Assembly (NCBI RefSeq): GCF_013359695.1
Contig: NZ_JABFMU010000044.1
Location: 1 to 55,271 of the forward strand
DNA: 55,271 nt
DNA from: Pseudomonas sp. C2B4
Lineage (GTDB): Bacteria > Pseudomonadota > Gammaproteobacteria > Pseudomonadales > Pseudomonadaceae
Direction of reading: 5' to 3'
Below the pieces are notes generated by a model. It was not told the DNA's origin. It saw only the letters and a list, made by a program, of their open reading frames with translations, and searched no databases. This document shows, piece by piece, positions 45,520 to 53,475 of this stretch. Numbering within the stretch: position 1 is the first letter of the stretch; each line of letters starts with the position of its first letter. Both the position numbers and the translations under genes were made by a program.

Positions 45520-46317
45520 ATGAATGTTACAACCGACAAAAACCGTCTATCCCGCAAATCGCCCTTTGATGCTGCAGTCATCCTGCTAATGATCGCCGCG
45601 ACATTGCTGATTATCTGGATTTCTTTTCGCAACCACTCTTTCTGGGGAGCGCATTGGCCCGGCTACGGCGACATGGTGTCGGCGCTACCCGAGCCGAGTG
45701 CCTGGTTGCGCTGGGTGCTGGGCGACATCAGCGAAGTGGCTTTTTACAAGCACGAGTTCGCCTCGGTCGGCCTGCTGGCGGGCGCCTATCTGGCTTACTG
45801 GGCGAATCGAACGGGGAAATCCTGGCAAGGGTTTGCCATCTCCTATGGAACCGGACTTTGGCCCTGGCTGGTCACCAGTTCACTGCTGGGACTGCTCCTG
45901 AGCAATCTGCTGTGGGGCTGGACGGTTACAGCTACAACCTGGCAGCCCACATTCGTCGCATTTGTCTCGCTGCCAGCTGCGATGGTGCTGATGTTTGGTG
46001 GAGGTTGGAAAGTCACTATCAACGGCGCAATCATGGGGGCTGTACTCGTCACGCCGCTGTGCCTGTTGATCGTCAACTACGTGTGTGAGCCGCTGGTCCT
46101 GCCTGCGGTGATCGGCAATGTGCTGGGCATGGCGGTTGCCAGCATCGTGGCTTTTCTACTTTGCCGCTACTGGCCGAATTTGGTGAAGCCCGAGCAGCCC
46201 AAGCCCCCCCCCCGCGTCGACCGCGGCTGCCGTTACCAAGGCGCCGGATCATGGTGTTATCTGGTACCTGCGCCGGATCCTGGCGGACTTCTCCGAAGCA
46301 CCGTTTTTTGGCAATGA
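45520..46317 (+). CDS. Polytopic membrane protein, N-terminal half (frameshifted)
   Basis: As written this frame gives 265 residues. It has a leading TM helix (AAVILLMIAATLLIIWISF) and five more TM segments, beginning with the motif WLRWVLGDISEVAFYKHEFASVGLLAGAYLAYWA. After residue 227 it enters a C10 tract (46204-46213), and the last 37 residues (PPPRVDRGCRYQGAGSWCY...) are non-membrane and look out of frame. Removing one C would join it to the frame ending at 46720 and give about 399 residues. The family is not recognised. AGGAGG precedes ATG 45520. Position between amidase and asparaginase genes suggests a transporter for the pathway substrate (inference). Confidence 0.75.
   Translation: MNVTTDKNRLSRKSPFDAAVILLMIAATLLIIWISFRNHSFWGAHWPGYGDMVSALPEPSAWLRWVLGDISEVAFYKHEFASVGLLAGAYLAYWANRTGKSWQGFAISYGTGLWPWLVTSSLLGLLLSNLLWGWTVTATTWQPTFVAFVSLPAAMVLMFGGGWKVTINGAIMGAVLVTPLCLLIVNYVCEPLVLPAVIGNVLGMAVASIVAFLLCRYWPNLVKPEQPKPPPRVDRGCRYQGAGSWCYLVPAPDPGGLLRSTVFWQ
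46204..46213. repeat. C10 homopolymer at the frameshift point
   Basis: AAG is followed by ten C residues and GCGTCG. Nine would keep the membrane-protein frame open to 46720. Tracts of this length slip during replication and are also prone to sequencing error. Confidence 0.9.
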
Positions 46318-46720
46318 GCTAGCCAGCCTTGGCCTGATACTGGGTGCACTACTGGCCTACAACTTAAACCCCCTGAGTCCGGCATACGGCTCGGGGCTGC
46401 TGTTGCACATCATTGGCGCACAAGCATTGGCTTCGGCAATCGGGGTGCTGATCTGGCGTCGACAATGGATGTTATGTGGCTGGTATCCCACTTACATCCC
46501 GTTGGTATCTGTGGTGCCCGCGGCGATCCTGGCCTATGGCGGCAGCTGGCAAGTCATGGTCTCGAGCGCACTATTGGGGGCAATGCTGTCACCACCTCTG
46601 GCGAGTGCGATTGCCAAGAAGTTGCCCGCAGATATGCACGCCTACATCGCTAATGTCCTGTCGATGGCAATCAGCACGCTATTGATCGTACCCCTGATCG
46701 GTTTACTGATCGCGGATTAA
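46214..46720 (+). pseudogene. Out-of-frame C-terminal half of the duplicated membrane protein
   Basis: In the +1 frame relative to the gene at 45520, coding character continues through WYLRRILADFSEAPFFGNEL and ASLGLILGALLAYNL to a TAA at 46718. It forms about five TM segments. It repeats the N-terminal half: WLRWVLGDISEVAFYKHEFASVGLL aligns with WYLRRILADFSEAPFFGNELASLGLI, and the FGGGWKVTINGAIMGA helix start with YGGSWQVMVSSALLGA. There is no convincing ribosome site or ATG of its own, so it is best read as the second half of one gene split by the C10 tract, not an independent gene. Confidence 0.7.
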
Positions 46721-46799
46721 CGACTCCAGCCATTCGGCTGTAACGCAACCTCAATTGCGGATACAGCCATCTTTTCGTCAATAACAAGCGAGGTACCAC

Positions 46800-47795
46800 A
46801 TGGACCTGCCCAAACTGGCCGTCGCAGCGCTCGGCGGTACGGTATGCATGCAAGCGAGGAATGCCGGTGAAGGTGTTATTCCGACCGTCAGCGGCGAGAC
46901 CTTGCTCACCGCCATACCGGAATTGACTACGCTGGCCCGCGTAACCGTTGAAACCTTGGGCATGCTGCCCAGTGCTTCGCTGGACTTCGAGTTTTTGCTG
47001 AGTGTGTTGTGCTGGGCAAAGTTTCAGGCCAAGCAAGGCGCCGTTGGTGTCGTGATCATTCAAGGGACCGACACCTTGGAAGAGGTCGCATCGTTTTTTG
47101 AGTATTTGTGGCCACACGACATCCCGTTGGTACTGACCGGTGCCATGCGTTCGGCAGCACAACCAGGAGGCGATGGACCGGCGAATCTGCTGGATGCGTG
47201 CCGCGTCGCCCTAGCGCATCACAGCCAACAGCGTGGTGTTCAGGTCGTGATGAACGGGCAGATTCATCATGCCTCCAACGTGCGTAAAACCGATTCGTTG
47301 GCGTTGCAGGCGTTTTCCTCGCCCGTCACGGGACCCATCGGCCTGCTGCTCGAAGATCGCGTTCATTATCTTCGCCCACCGCGGCATCGCGCGGTGTTAC
47401 CCCTACCGCAAAAAACCTCACAGAAAGTGGCGATGCTTGAGGCCTCACTTTCCGCCGATACCTTGTTACTCGAAAACATCCTCGCGCTCGGATACGACGG
47501 GCTGGTGATCGCCGGGTTCGGTGCCGGTCATGTCTCGCAGAGCTGGGCGAAAGTGATTGAAAAAATCGCCAGAAAAATCCCTGTGATCATTGCCACTCGA
47601 ACGGGCTCCGGCTCAACTGCAAGGGCAACCTACGGTTTCAGCGGAGGGGAGATGGATTTGATCAGCAAGGGTGCCTCGATGGCTGGATTTCTCTGCCCGC
47701 GAAAAGCGCGGACTCTGCTATGGCTGCTCATTGGCTGCCAACGTCAAGATGAACTGCCGCGCTATCTCGGTAGCGACATGGTTCTTCATCATTGA
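46800..47795 (+). CDS. Asparaginase-family amidohydrolase, cytoplasmic
   Basis: A 331-residue member of the asparaginase/glutaminase family. The first catalytic Thr lies in ALGGTVCM (about 13-20), the second pair T-D in IIQGTDTLEEVA, and the Lys in NVRKTDSLALQAFSS, so both active-site threonines and the T-D-K set are kept. There is no signal peptide, unlike the periplasmic Pseudomonas glutaminase-asparaginases. The flexible-loop Tyr of type II enzymes is not evident. The loop VVPPS-type region is replaced by GVIPTVSGETLLTAIPEL. As the fourth gene of the cluster it may act on an amide or on the amino-acid precursor. Asparaginase activity itself is family inference. Confidence 0.85.
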   Translation: MDLPKLAVAALGGTVCMQARNAGEGVIPTVSGETLLTAIPELTTLARVTVETLGMLPSASLDFEFLLSVLCWAKFQAKQGAVGVVIIQGTDTLEEVASFFEYLWPHDIPLVLTGAMRSAAQPGGDGPANLLDACRVALAHHSQQRGVQVVMNGQIHHASNVRKTDSLALQAFSSPVTGPIGLLLEDRVHYLRPPRHRAVLPLPQKTSQKVAMLEASLSADTLLLENILALGYDGLVIAGFGAGHVSQSWAKVIEKIARKIPVIIATRTGSGSTARATYGFSGGEMDLISKGASMAGFLCPRKARTLLWLLIGCQRQDELPRYLGSDMVLHH

Positions 47796-47804
47796 CACAA
47801 AAAC

Positions 47805-47896
47805 CTGTGGGAGCGAGCCTGCTCGCGATGACGTCGGCACATCCAGCACTAATGTGACTGACCCACCGCTTTCGCGAGCAGGCTCGCTCCCACAGG
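47805..47896. repeat. REP palindrome pair
   Basis: TGTGGGAGCGAGCCTGCTCG ... TTCGCGAGCAGGCTCGCTCC, an inverted REP doublet marking the 3' boundary of the accessory cluster. Confidence 0.88.
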
Positions 47897-47918
47897 AATT
47901 ACGGTAAACCTGTAGCGC

Positions 47919-47948
47919 AAAAAAAGGCCTGCAGTCGCAGGCCTTTTT
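47919..47948. terminator. Terminator between asparaginase gene and zapE
   Basis: AAAAAAAGGCCTGC-AGTC-GCAGGCCTTTTT, with A and T runs on both sides, serving the convergent genes. Confidence 0.88.
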
Positions 47949-47964
47949 CATTTCCCGAACGATC

Positions 47965-49059
47965 CTACGGCTTATGCGCCCGAGCCAGGAATTCATGGGA
48001 CTGCATTTCCAGCAGACGACTGAGCGTGCGCTGGAACTCGAAGTTCAGGCGACCACCGGTGTAGAGGTCCTTGAGCTCGACTTCAGCAGAAATGATCAAC
48101 TTCACGTTACGGTCGTAGAATTCGTCGACCATGTTGATGAAGCGTCGGGCGATGTCGTCGGTGGTGACGCTCATCTGCTCGACACCGCTGAGCAGCACGG
48201 CGTGGAAGATCTTGCCCAGTTCGATGTAGTCGTTCTGGCTGCGCGGGCCGTCGCAGAGCTCGCGGAAGTCGAACCATGCCACGTCATCGCAAGTGCGCAG
48301 AGCACGAATTTCGCGGTTTTCGATCATCAGCACATCGTTTTCGATAGCGGCCGTGCATTCCGGCGTCAGCGCGCGAAAGCTCTTGCGCAGGCTTTCGTGG
48401 GACGCTTCGTCCAGCGGGAAGTGGAACAACTCGGCTTGTTCGAGGTGACGCAGGCGATAATCGACGCCACTGTCGACGTTGACGATCTCGGTGTTCTGCT
48501 TGATCAGCGCAATGGCCGGCAGGAAGCGCGCGCGTTGCAGGCCGTCCTTGTAAAGGCCGTCCGGTACGATGTTCGAGGTGGCGACCAGGGTCACGCCGTT
48601 CTTGAACAGCTCTTCCATCAGGGTGCCGAGGATCATGGCGTCGGTAATGTCGGAGACGAAGAACTCATCGAAGCAGATCACCCGGGCTTCGGTAGCGAAT
48701 CGCTTGGCAATAATGGTCAGCGGGTTTTTCTCGCCCCCCAGGGTTTTCATCTCTTCGTGCACGCGCTTCATGAAGCGGTGGAAGTGAGTACGGGACTTTT
48801 CCTTGAACGGTAGCGCTTCGAAGAAGGTGTCGACCAGGTAAGTCTTGCCGCGACCTACGCCGCCCCAGAAGTACAGGCCCTTGACCGGCGCCTGATCTTT
48901 CTTGCCAAACAGTTTGCCCAGCAGGCCCGGCTTGTTCTGCTCGGCCGCGACCAGGTCGTCGTAAAGGCGCTGCAAATGACGCACGGCGGTTTCCTGCGCG
49001 GCGTCATGGAAGAACTCCGGGCGTTTCAGATCAGCTTGATATCGTTCTAGGGGCGTCAT
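47965..49059 (-). CDS. zapE: Cell division ATPase ZapE (AFG1 family)
   Basis: ZapE is an AAA-type ATPase that associates with the Z ring late in constriction. The 364-residue protein has Walker A GGVGRGKT at 66-73 (GLYFWGGVGRGKTYLVDTFF), Walker B VICFDEFFVSDITDA and a sensor segment LVATSNIVPDGLYKDGLQR. It is monocistronic on the minus strand, about 90 bases from trpS. Confidence 0.95.
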   Translation of the reverse strand: MTPLERYQADLKRPEFFHDAAQETAVRHLQRLYDDLVAAEQNKPGLLGKLFGKKDQAPVKGLYFWGGVGRGKTYLVDTFFEALPFKEKSRTHFHRFMKRVHEEMKTLGGEKNPLTIIAKRFATEARVICFDEFFVSDITDAMILGTLMEELFKNGVTLVATSNIVPDGLYKDGLQRARFLPAIALIKQNTEIVNVDSGVDYRLRHLEQAELFHFPLDEASHESLRKSFRALTPECTAAIENDVLMIENREIRALRTCDDVAWFDFRELCDGPRSQNDYIELGKIFHAVLLSGVEQMSVTTDDIARRFINMVDEFYDRNVKLIISAEVELKDLYTGGRLNFEFQRTLSRLLEMQSHEFLARAHKP

Positions 49060-49149
49060 AATTCGTTAGCAAGGCAACAAAAACGGGCCGTCACTGTAGC
49101 GATGGCCCGTGGGAATGGCAATCAGCCCTTGGTCGGGCCGAGCCGTTGA

Positions 49150-50505
49150 TTATTCCTGAATCGGCGTCAGAGCAATCCGCAGTGCCTCGACGGCTGCATC
49201 GCGGGCGGCGCTGTCAGCGAAAGCCGGGCTATCGGCAACGCACTCGCCTTCCAGCCAGACGCTGAAACTCAGGTCCTCTTTGCGCACATCCAGTGGCTGA
49301 CCCGATTGCAGCTGCTTGGTCACTTGTCCGGCGGTTTTGCCGTCGGCAAAGTTGCGTGACAGCAACAGTTGCTCGCCGTCGGCGGCCAGCAGGCGGAAGC
49401 GGAAACTGCCGTCGTCTTCACGGAAGCTGACAAAACGCGCGGCTTTCGCTGCCTTCTTCTTGGTAGTCGCCGCCACTTGCGTCTGGGCGACGAAAGAACG
49501 CAGGCCCACCGCCTCGCGCAGTTCGTTCAGGAACGGTGTCGCCACTGCACGGGCCTTTTTCGCGCCGTGTTGCAGGATGTCTTCCAGATCTGCCGGACGC
49601 TCGATCAGTTGGTGATAACGCTCACGGGATTCACCCAGCTCGTTGTCCAGCAACTGGAACAGACGATTCTTCGCCTCGCCCCAACCCAGGCCCTGCAACA
49701 GTTCGCTGCGGAATTCATCGGATTGCGCCGGGGTAGCAAACGCCTGGAACAGGGTGAACAGGTGCGAATTATCCGGATCTTTCGCTTCGCCCGGTGCGCG
49801 GGAGTCGGTGACAATCCGCGAAATCGCGTCTTTCAGTTCCTTGGCGCTGCTGAACAACGGAATGGTGTTGTCGTAGCTTTTCGACATTTTGCGGCCATCC
49901 AGGCCCGGCAGCGTGGCAACGCTTTCTTCGATCAGCGCCTCGGGCATGGTGAAGAACTCTTTGCCCTGACCGAACAGATGGTTGAAGCGCTGGCCGATAT
50001 CCCGCGCCATTTCCACGTGCTGGATCTGGTCACGACCGACCGGCACCTTGTGCGCGTTGAACATCAGAATGTCCGCGGCCATCAGCACCGGATAGCTGTA
50101 CAAGCCCATGGTGATGCCAGCGTCCGGGTCTTCGCCGGTCTCGACGTTCTTGTCCACCGAGGCCTTGTAGGCGTGGGCCCGGTTGAGCAGGCCCTTGGCG
50201 GCGACGCAAGTCAGCAGCCAGGTCAGTTCGGGGATTTCCGGAATGTCGGACTGGCGGTAGAAGGTCACGCGATCCACATCCAGGCCACCGGCCAGCCAGG
50301 TCGCGGCGATTTCCAGGCGCGAGCGCTGGATGCGCAGCGGGTCATCGCATTTGATGAGGGCGTGGTAGTCGGCCAGGAAGTAGAACGAATCGGCATTGCT
50401 GTCACGGCTGGCGACGATCGCCGGGCGGATGGCGCCAGCGTAGTTGCCCAGGTGCGGCGTGCCGGTGGTGGTGATGCCGGTGAGGATACGGGTACGAGTC
50501 GTCAT
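49150..50505 (-). CDS. trpS: Tryptophan--tRNA ligase with C-terminal extension
   Basis: This class I aminoacyl-tRNA synthetase charges tRNA-Trp. From ATG 50505 (MTTRTRILTGITTTGTPHLG) it has 451 residues, over 100 more than E. coli TrpS. The HIGH-type motif is PHLGN (17-21) and the KMSKS loop is intact at 206-210. After about residue 340 there is a Lys/Ala linker (TTKKKAAKAARF) and an extra domain (RFVSFREDDGSFRFRLLAAD; LLSRNFADGKTAGQVTKQL) that resembles the small YegP/DUF1508 fold. Pseudomonas TrpS proteins are known to be long. The role of the extra domain is unknown. Confidence 0.95.
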   Translation of the reverse strand: MTTRTRILTGITTTGTPHLGNYAGAIRPAIVASRDSNADSFYFLADYHALIKCDDPLRIQRSRLEIAATWLAGGLDVDRVTFYRQSDIPEIPELTWLLTCVAAKGLLNRAHAYKASVDKNVETGEDPDAGITMGLYSYPVLMAADILMFNAHKVPVGRDQIQHVEMARDIGQRFNHLFGQGKEFFTMPEALIEESVATLPGLDGRKMSKSYDNTIPLFSSAKELKDAISRIVTDSRAPGEAKDPDNSHLFTLFQAFATPAQSDEFRSELLQGLGWGEAKNRLFQLLDNELGESRERYHQLIERPADLEDILQHGAKKARAVATPFLNELREAVGLRSFVAQTQVAATTKKKAAKAARFVSFREDDGSFRFRLLAADGEQLLLSRNFADGKTAGQVTKQLQSGQPLDVRKEDLSFSVWLEGECVADSPAFADSAARDAAVEALRIALTPIQE

Positions 50506-50529
50506 GGGTAATCGCTTGTCAGACTGCAA

Positions 50530-51159
50530 TCAATTCGAAAGACGCGGCAGGATAAGATCCTTGAGATCGGTCAGCTTGCCATGAAAAAAGTGTCCGCATT
50601 CTGCCACTTTCAGCAGCTCATGGGGACGTTCAAGCTTGTCGGACCATTGGTAAACGACTTGCGGGTCGATGACTTCGTCGGTTTCCGGCTGGATCAGGGT
50701 CAGATCGCCATGTTGCGGTAGTTGATCCTGATCCCCCAGGCGCATGACCGCGGGTGCGACCATGAACAAGTGTTTGACCTGTTCGCCTTTCGCTTCCAGA
50801 CGTCCACCAAGACTGGCCGCAACAAAACCGCCGAAGGAGAAACCAAAAAGGGTCAAGGGCAAATCCGGGTGTTTGGCCCGAAACCATTCGGCCACAGCCT
50901 GGGCATCATCGACTTCGCCAGTGCCCATGTCGTGGGAGCCTTCACTGGCGCCAACGCCTCGGTAATTGAAACGCAGGGTGATCAAACCCGCATCGCGGGC
51001 GGTACGTTGCAGGGTCGACACCACCTTGTTGAGCATTGTGCCGCCCTGTACCGGGTTTGGATGGCAAATCAGCGCGATGCCGCGGCTCTGATCGTTATCC
51101 AGGTAAAGTGCTTCCAATTGCCCTACCGGGCCTTCAATCACTACAGGGGTTTCGCGCAT
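50530..51159 (-). CDS. Alpha/beta-hydrolase fold protein
   Basis: A 209-residue soluble hydrolase. From ATG 51159 (MRETPVVIEGPVGQLEALYL) it has the oxyanion-side motif CHPNPVQGGTM, the nucleophile elbow GFSFGG, an acid in QPETDEVIDP and the catalytic His in CGHFFHGKL. The frame is open upstream to 51312, but homologues start here. This is the dienelactone-hydrolase/peptidase-like group with unknown substrate. It precedes trpS by about 24 bases and may be cotranscribed with it. Confidence 0.85.
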   Translation of the reverse strand: MRETPVVIEGPVGQLEALYLDNDQSRGIALICHPNPVQGGTMLNKVVSTLQRTARDAGLITLRFNYRGVGASEGSHDMGTGEVDDAQAVAEWFRAKHPDLPLTLFGFSFGGFVAASLGGRLEAKGEQVKHLFMVAPAVMRLGDQDQLPQHGDLTLIQPETDEVIDPQVVYQWSDKLERPHELLKVAECGHFFHGKLTDLKDLILPRLSN

Positions 51160-51303
51160 AAGCAAGGAAGGAACTCCGTGACCTCGAATCGGGTCGACTC
51201 GTCTAGCAAATTGTCTGCGGCTGTCTATTACGAGTGAATCGCGGTATACAGCGCAGGTTCGAGCCGTTAACGTAAAGCAAAGCCGTTTATAGAGGAAGGA
51301 CTC

Positions 51304-51738
51304 GTGGAACACTCGCTCTTAGTTTGGTTGTTACCGACTCTTGCCCTGGTTGTGGGTGTCGCCATTGGATTCCTGATCGCTCGCCTTGCGCCGAATGCCG
51401 CGCCTAGCAGCACGCAACGTCAGCTGGACGATATTCAGGAGCGTTTCGACAGTTATCAGAACGAGGTGGTTACCCACTTCAACAGCACGGCGACCCTGGT
51501 CAAGAAACTGACTCAGAGCTATCAGGAAGTGCAGGATCATCTCGCCGAGGGTGCCAACCGTCTGGCCCTGGACGAGCAGACCCGCCAACGCTTGCTGGCT
51601 TCGCTGCACGCCGACGCGGCACAGGCTCCACGGGAACGCCTGACGCCACCGCGCAACCAGGAACCACCGCGCGACTACGCACCCAAAGCCCCGAACGCCC
51701 CGGGCATGCTCGATGAGCATTACGGCCTGAAGAAGTAA
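51304..51738 (+). CDS. zapG: ZapG/YhcB (DUF1043) membrane protein
   Basis: A 144-residue inner-membrane protein with one N-terminal TM helix (LVWLLPTLALVVGVAIGFLI) and a cytoplasmic coiled coil (STQRQLDDIQERFDSYQNEV, VKKLTQSYQEVQDHL), then a Pro-rich tail. The E. coli homologue YhcB/ZapG takes part in division and cell-envelope growth. The start is GTG 51304 after GAGGAAGG. It is divergent from the hydrolase gene and followed by a strong terminator. Confidence 0.9.
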   Translation: MEHSLLVWLLPTLALVVGVAIGFLIARLAPNAAPSSTQRQLDDIQERFDSYQNEVVTHFNSTATLVKKLTQSYQEVQDHLAEGANRLALDEQTRQRLLASLHADAAQAPRERLTPPRNQEPPRDYAPKAPNAPGMLDEHYGLKK

Positions 51739-51755
51739 GCAGGTTTCGGGCAATC

Positions 51756-51793
51756 AAAAAGCCCCCGGACAAGTGATTGTCCGGGGGCTTTTT
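51756..51793 (+). terminator. Terminator of zapG
   Basis: AAAAAGCCCCCGGACAA ... TTGTCCGGGGGCTTTTT, a long stem with T run just after the zapG stop codon. Confidence 0.92.
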
Positions 51794-51824
51794 GTTACTG
51801 ACCCGATATCTTCGCTATCTGTCA

Positions 51825-51926
51825 GGGCCTCTTCGCGGGCAAGCCCGCTCCCACAAGGTTTGGCATGAAGCACAAATCTTGTGTACGACCTTAATCCCTG
51901 TGAGCGCGCTTGCCCGCGAAGAGGCC
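51825..51926. repeat. REP palindrome pair (variant)
   Basis: GGCCTCTTCGCGGGCAAGCC ... GCTTGCCCGCGAAGAGGCC, outer arms perfectly complementary; a GCGGGCAAGCCCGC-type REP doublet between two terminators. Confidence 0.85.
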
Positions 51927-51938
51927 GGAACTGACGAT

Positions 51939-51973
51939 AAAAAAGCCCGATCGGTTGAGAATCGGGCTTTTTT
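51939..51973 (-). terminator. Terminator of the OmpA-domain lipoprotein gene
   Basis: AAAAAAGCCCGAT-CGGTTGAGA-ATCGGGCTTTTTTT; on the minus strand it lies beyond the stop at 51998. Confidence 0.88.
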
Positions 51974-51997
51974 TACACCTGGGGTTCAGTCAGGCAA

Positions 51998-52726
51998 TCA
52001 AGGGTACTGCTGAACATTGCCTTGCTGCTGGCCACCATACTCCTGGCCCGGAATCGCCTTGAGATTGACCTCGACACGGCGGTTCTGCGCACGGCCATTG
52101 ACGTCAGCGTTGCTGGCTACCGGGTTATCCGGACCGGCGCCACGGGCGCTGAGGTTAGTACCGCTCACACCTTGCGAGGTCAGGTAAGTCGCGACGCTCT
52201 GGGCCCGACGCTGGGACAGGTCCATGTTGTGCTGACGGCTGCCGGTGCTGTCGGTGTAACCGACGATTTCGATCTGGTTCTGATTGAACTCTTTCAGCGA
52301 GCCGGCCAGGTTATTCAGCGGCTGGTAAAAGCTGGATGCGATGTTCGCCGAATCGGTGGCGAACGTGATGTTGCCCGGCATGATCAGCTTGATCTGATCA
52401 CCCTGGCGCTGAACTTCAACGCCCGTGTTGGCCATGCTGGCCCGCAGTTTTTTCTCCTGCTGGTCGGCGTAGTAGCCGTAACCCGCGGCGGAAGCACCCA
52501 CCACTGCAGCGCCGATCAGTGCGCCTTTGCCACGGTTGTTGTGGTCGATGGCGGCACCGGCCAGGGCACCGGCCAGAGCGCCTAGCCCACCGTATTTGGC
52601 AGTTTTGCTCATGCCCGTGGAGCCGCCATCGGCCTGGCCCTGGTTGTCGTAGGGGTTGGGTGATGCACAACCGGACAACAGCGCCACGGCAGTAGCAACA
52701 ATAATCAAACGACGCGTGGTGAACAT
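51998..52726 (-). CDS. OmpA-domain outer-membrane lipoprotein (YiaD-like)
   Basis: A 242-residue lipoprotein with lipobox LLSGC (Cys about 20). A glycine-zipper segment (YGGLGALAGALAGAAIDHNN, GALIGAAVVGASAAGYGYYA) is followed by a C-terminal OmpA peptidoglycan-binding domain. That domain shows EIVGYTDSTGSRQHNMDLSQ and RGAGPDNPVASNADVNGRAQ ahead of its NRRVEV end, with the Asp and Arg that hold diaminopimelate. It would link the outer membrane to the wall. It stands alone on the minus strand. Confidence 0.92.
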   Translation of the reverse strand: MFTTRRLIIVATAVALLSGCASPNPYDNQGQADGGSTGMSKTAKYGGLGALAGALAGAAIDHNNRGKGALIGAAVVGASAAGYGYYADQQEKKLRASMANTGVEVQRQGDQIKLIMPGNITFATDSANIASSFYQPLNNLAGSLKEFNQNQIEIVGYTDSTGSRQHNMDLSQRRAQSVATYLTSQGVSGTNLSARGAGPDNPVASNADVNGRAQNRRVEVNLKAIPGQEYGGQQQGNVQQYP

Positions 52727-52830
52727 GAGGAGCTCCTACTTTTTTGCATTCTGTGGTGCAACGGACGCAAGCATCGAACCATTGCGGGCGTTGGAACGTT
52801 TTGGCAGACGAAAATTCCGCGAGTTACAAA

Positions 52831-53475
52831 TCAGGCCCGAACAAAGGGATTCTCGCGCATCTCGTCACCCAGACGGGTGTCGGGACCGTGTCCGGCCACA
52901 ACAATTGCCTCTTCGTCGAGGGTATACAGGCGCTGCTTGATCGAACGCACGATGGTCGCCTGATCGCCACCCCACAAATCCGTGCGCCCTACTCCACGAC
53001 GAAACAGTGTGTCACCGGCAATCAGCAGCTTGGCCTCGGAAAACCAGAAGCTCATGGAACCCGGCGTATGACCCGGCGTGTGCAATGCCACACCGCAACC
53101 ACAGGCCAGTTCTTCGTCATCGGCCAGCCAGCGATCGGGTGACGGTACGGGCGTGTAGGGAACACCGAACATCTGGCACTGCATCTCCAGGTTATCCCAG
53201 AGAAATTGATCTTCCTTGTGCAAGTGCAGGGTGGCGCCGGTTTTCTCTTTCAATTGACCGGATGCCAGGAAGTGATCGAGATGCGCATGGGTATGAACGA
53301 TGCTGACCACCTTCAAGCCGAGAGCATCGAGGCGGGCCAGGATCAATTCATGATTGCCACCCGGATCAACGACGATAGCCTTTTTAGTGATTGGGTCGCC
53401 AATGATCGTGCAATTGCACTGCAAAGGGCCGACGGGGAAGGTTTCGCGGATAAGAGCAGGGCTTGGGGTGGTCAT
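52831..53475 (-). CDS. Metallo-beta-lactamase-fold hydrolase (glyoxalase II-like)
   Basis: A 214-residue cytoplasmic hydrolase with two metal sites: HTHAHLDHFLASGQL (HxHxDH), CGVALHTPGHTPGS, and VAGHGPDTRLGDEMRENPF. The compact length and lack of a C-terminal substrate domain set it apart from classical GloB. It may be a type II glyoxalase of the YcbL group or a thioesterase. Its 5' end faces the M10 protease gene across a 220-base gap. Confidence 0.88.
   Translation of the reverse strand: MTTPSPALIRETFPVGPLQCNCTIIGDPITKKAIVVDPGGNHELILARLDALGLKVVSIVHTHAHLDHFLASGQLKEKTGATLHLHKEDQFLWDNLEMQCQMFGVPYTPVPSPDRWLADDEELACGCGVALHTPGHTPGSMSFWFSEAKLLIAGDTLFRRGVGRTDLWGGDQATIVRSIKQRLYTLDEEAIVVAGHGPDTRLGDEMRENPFVRA

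Noticed and set aside
46403..46720. Independent small membrane-protein gene starting at TTG 46403
   Set aside because: No ribosome site is visible, and homology to the upstream half begins earlier in the same frame, so it is better read as the second half of a split gene.
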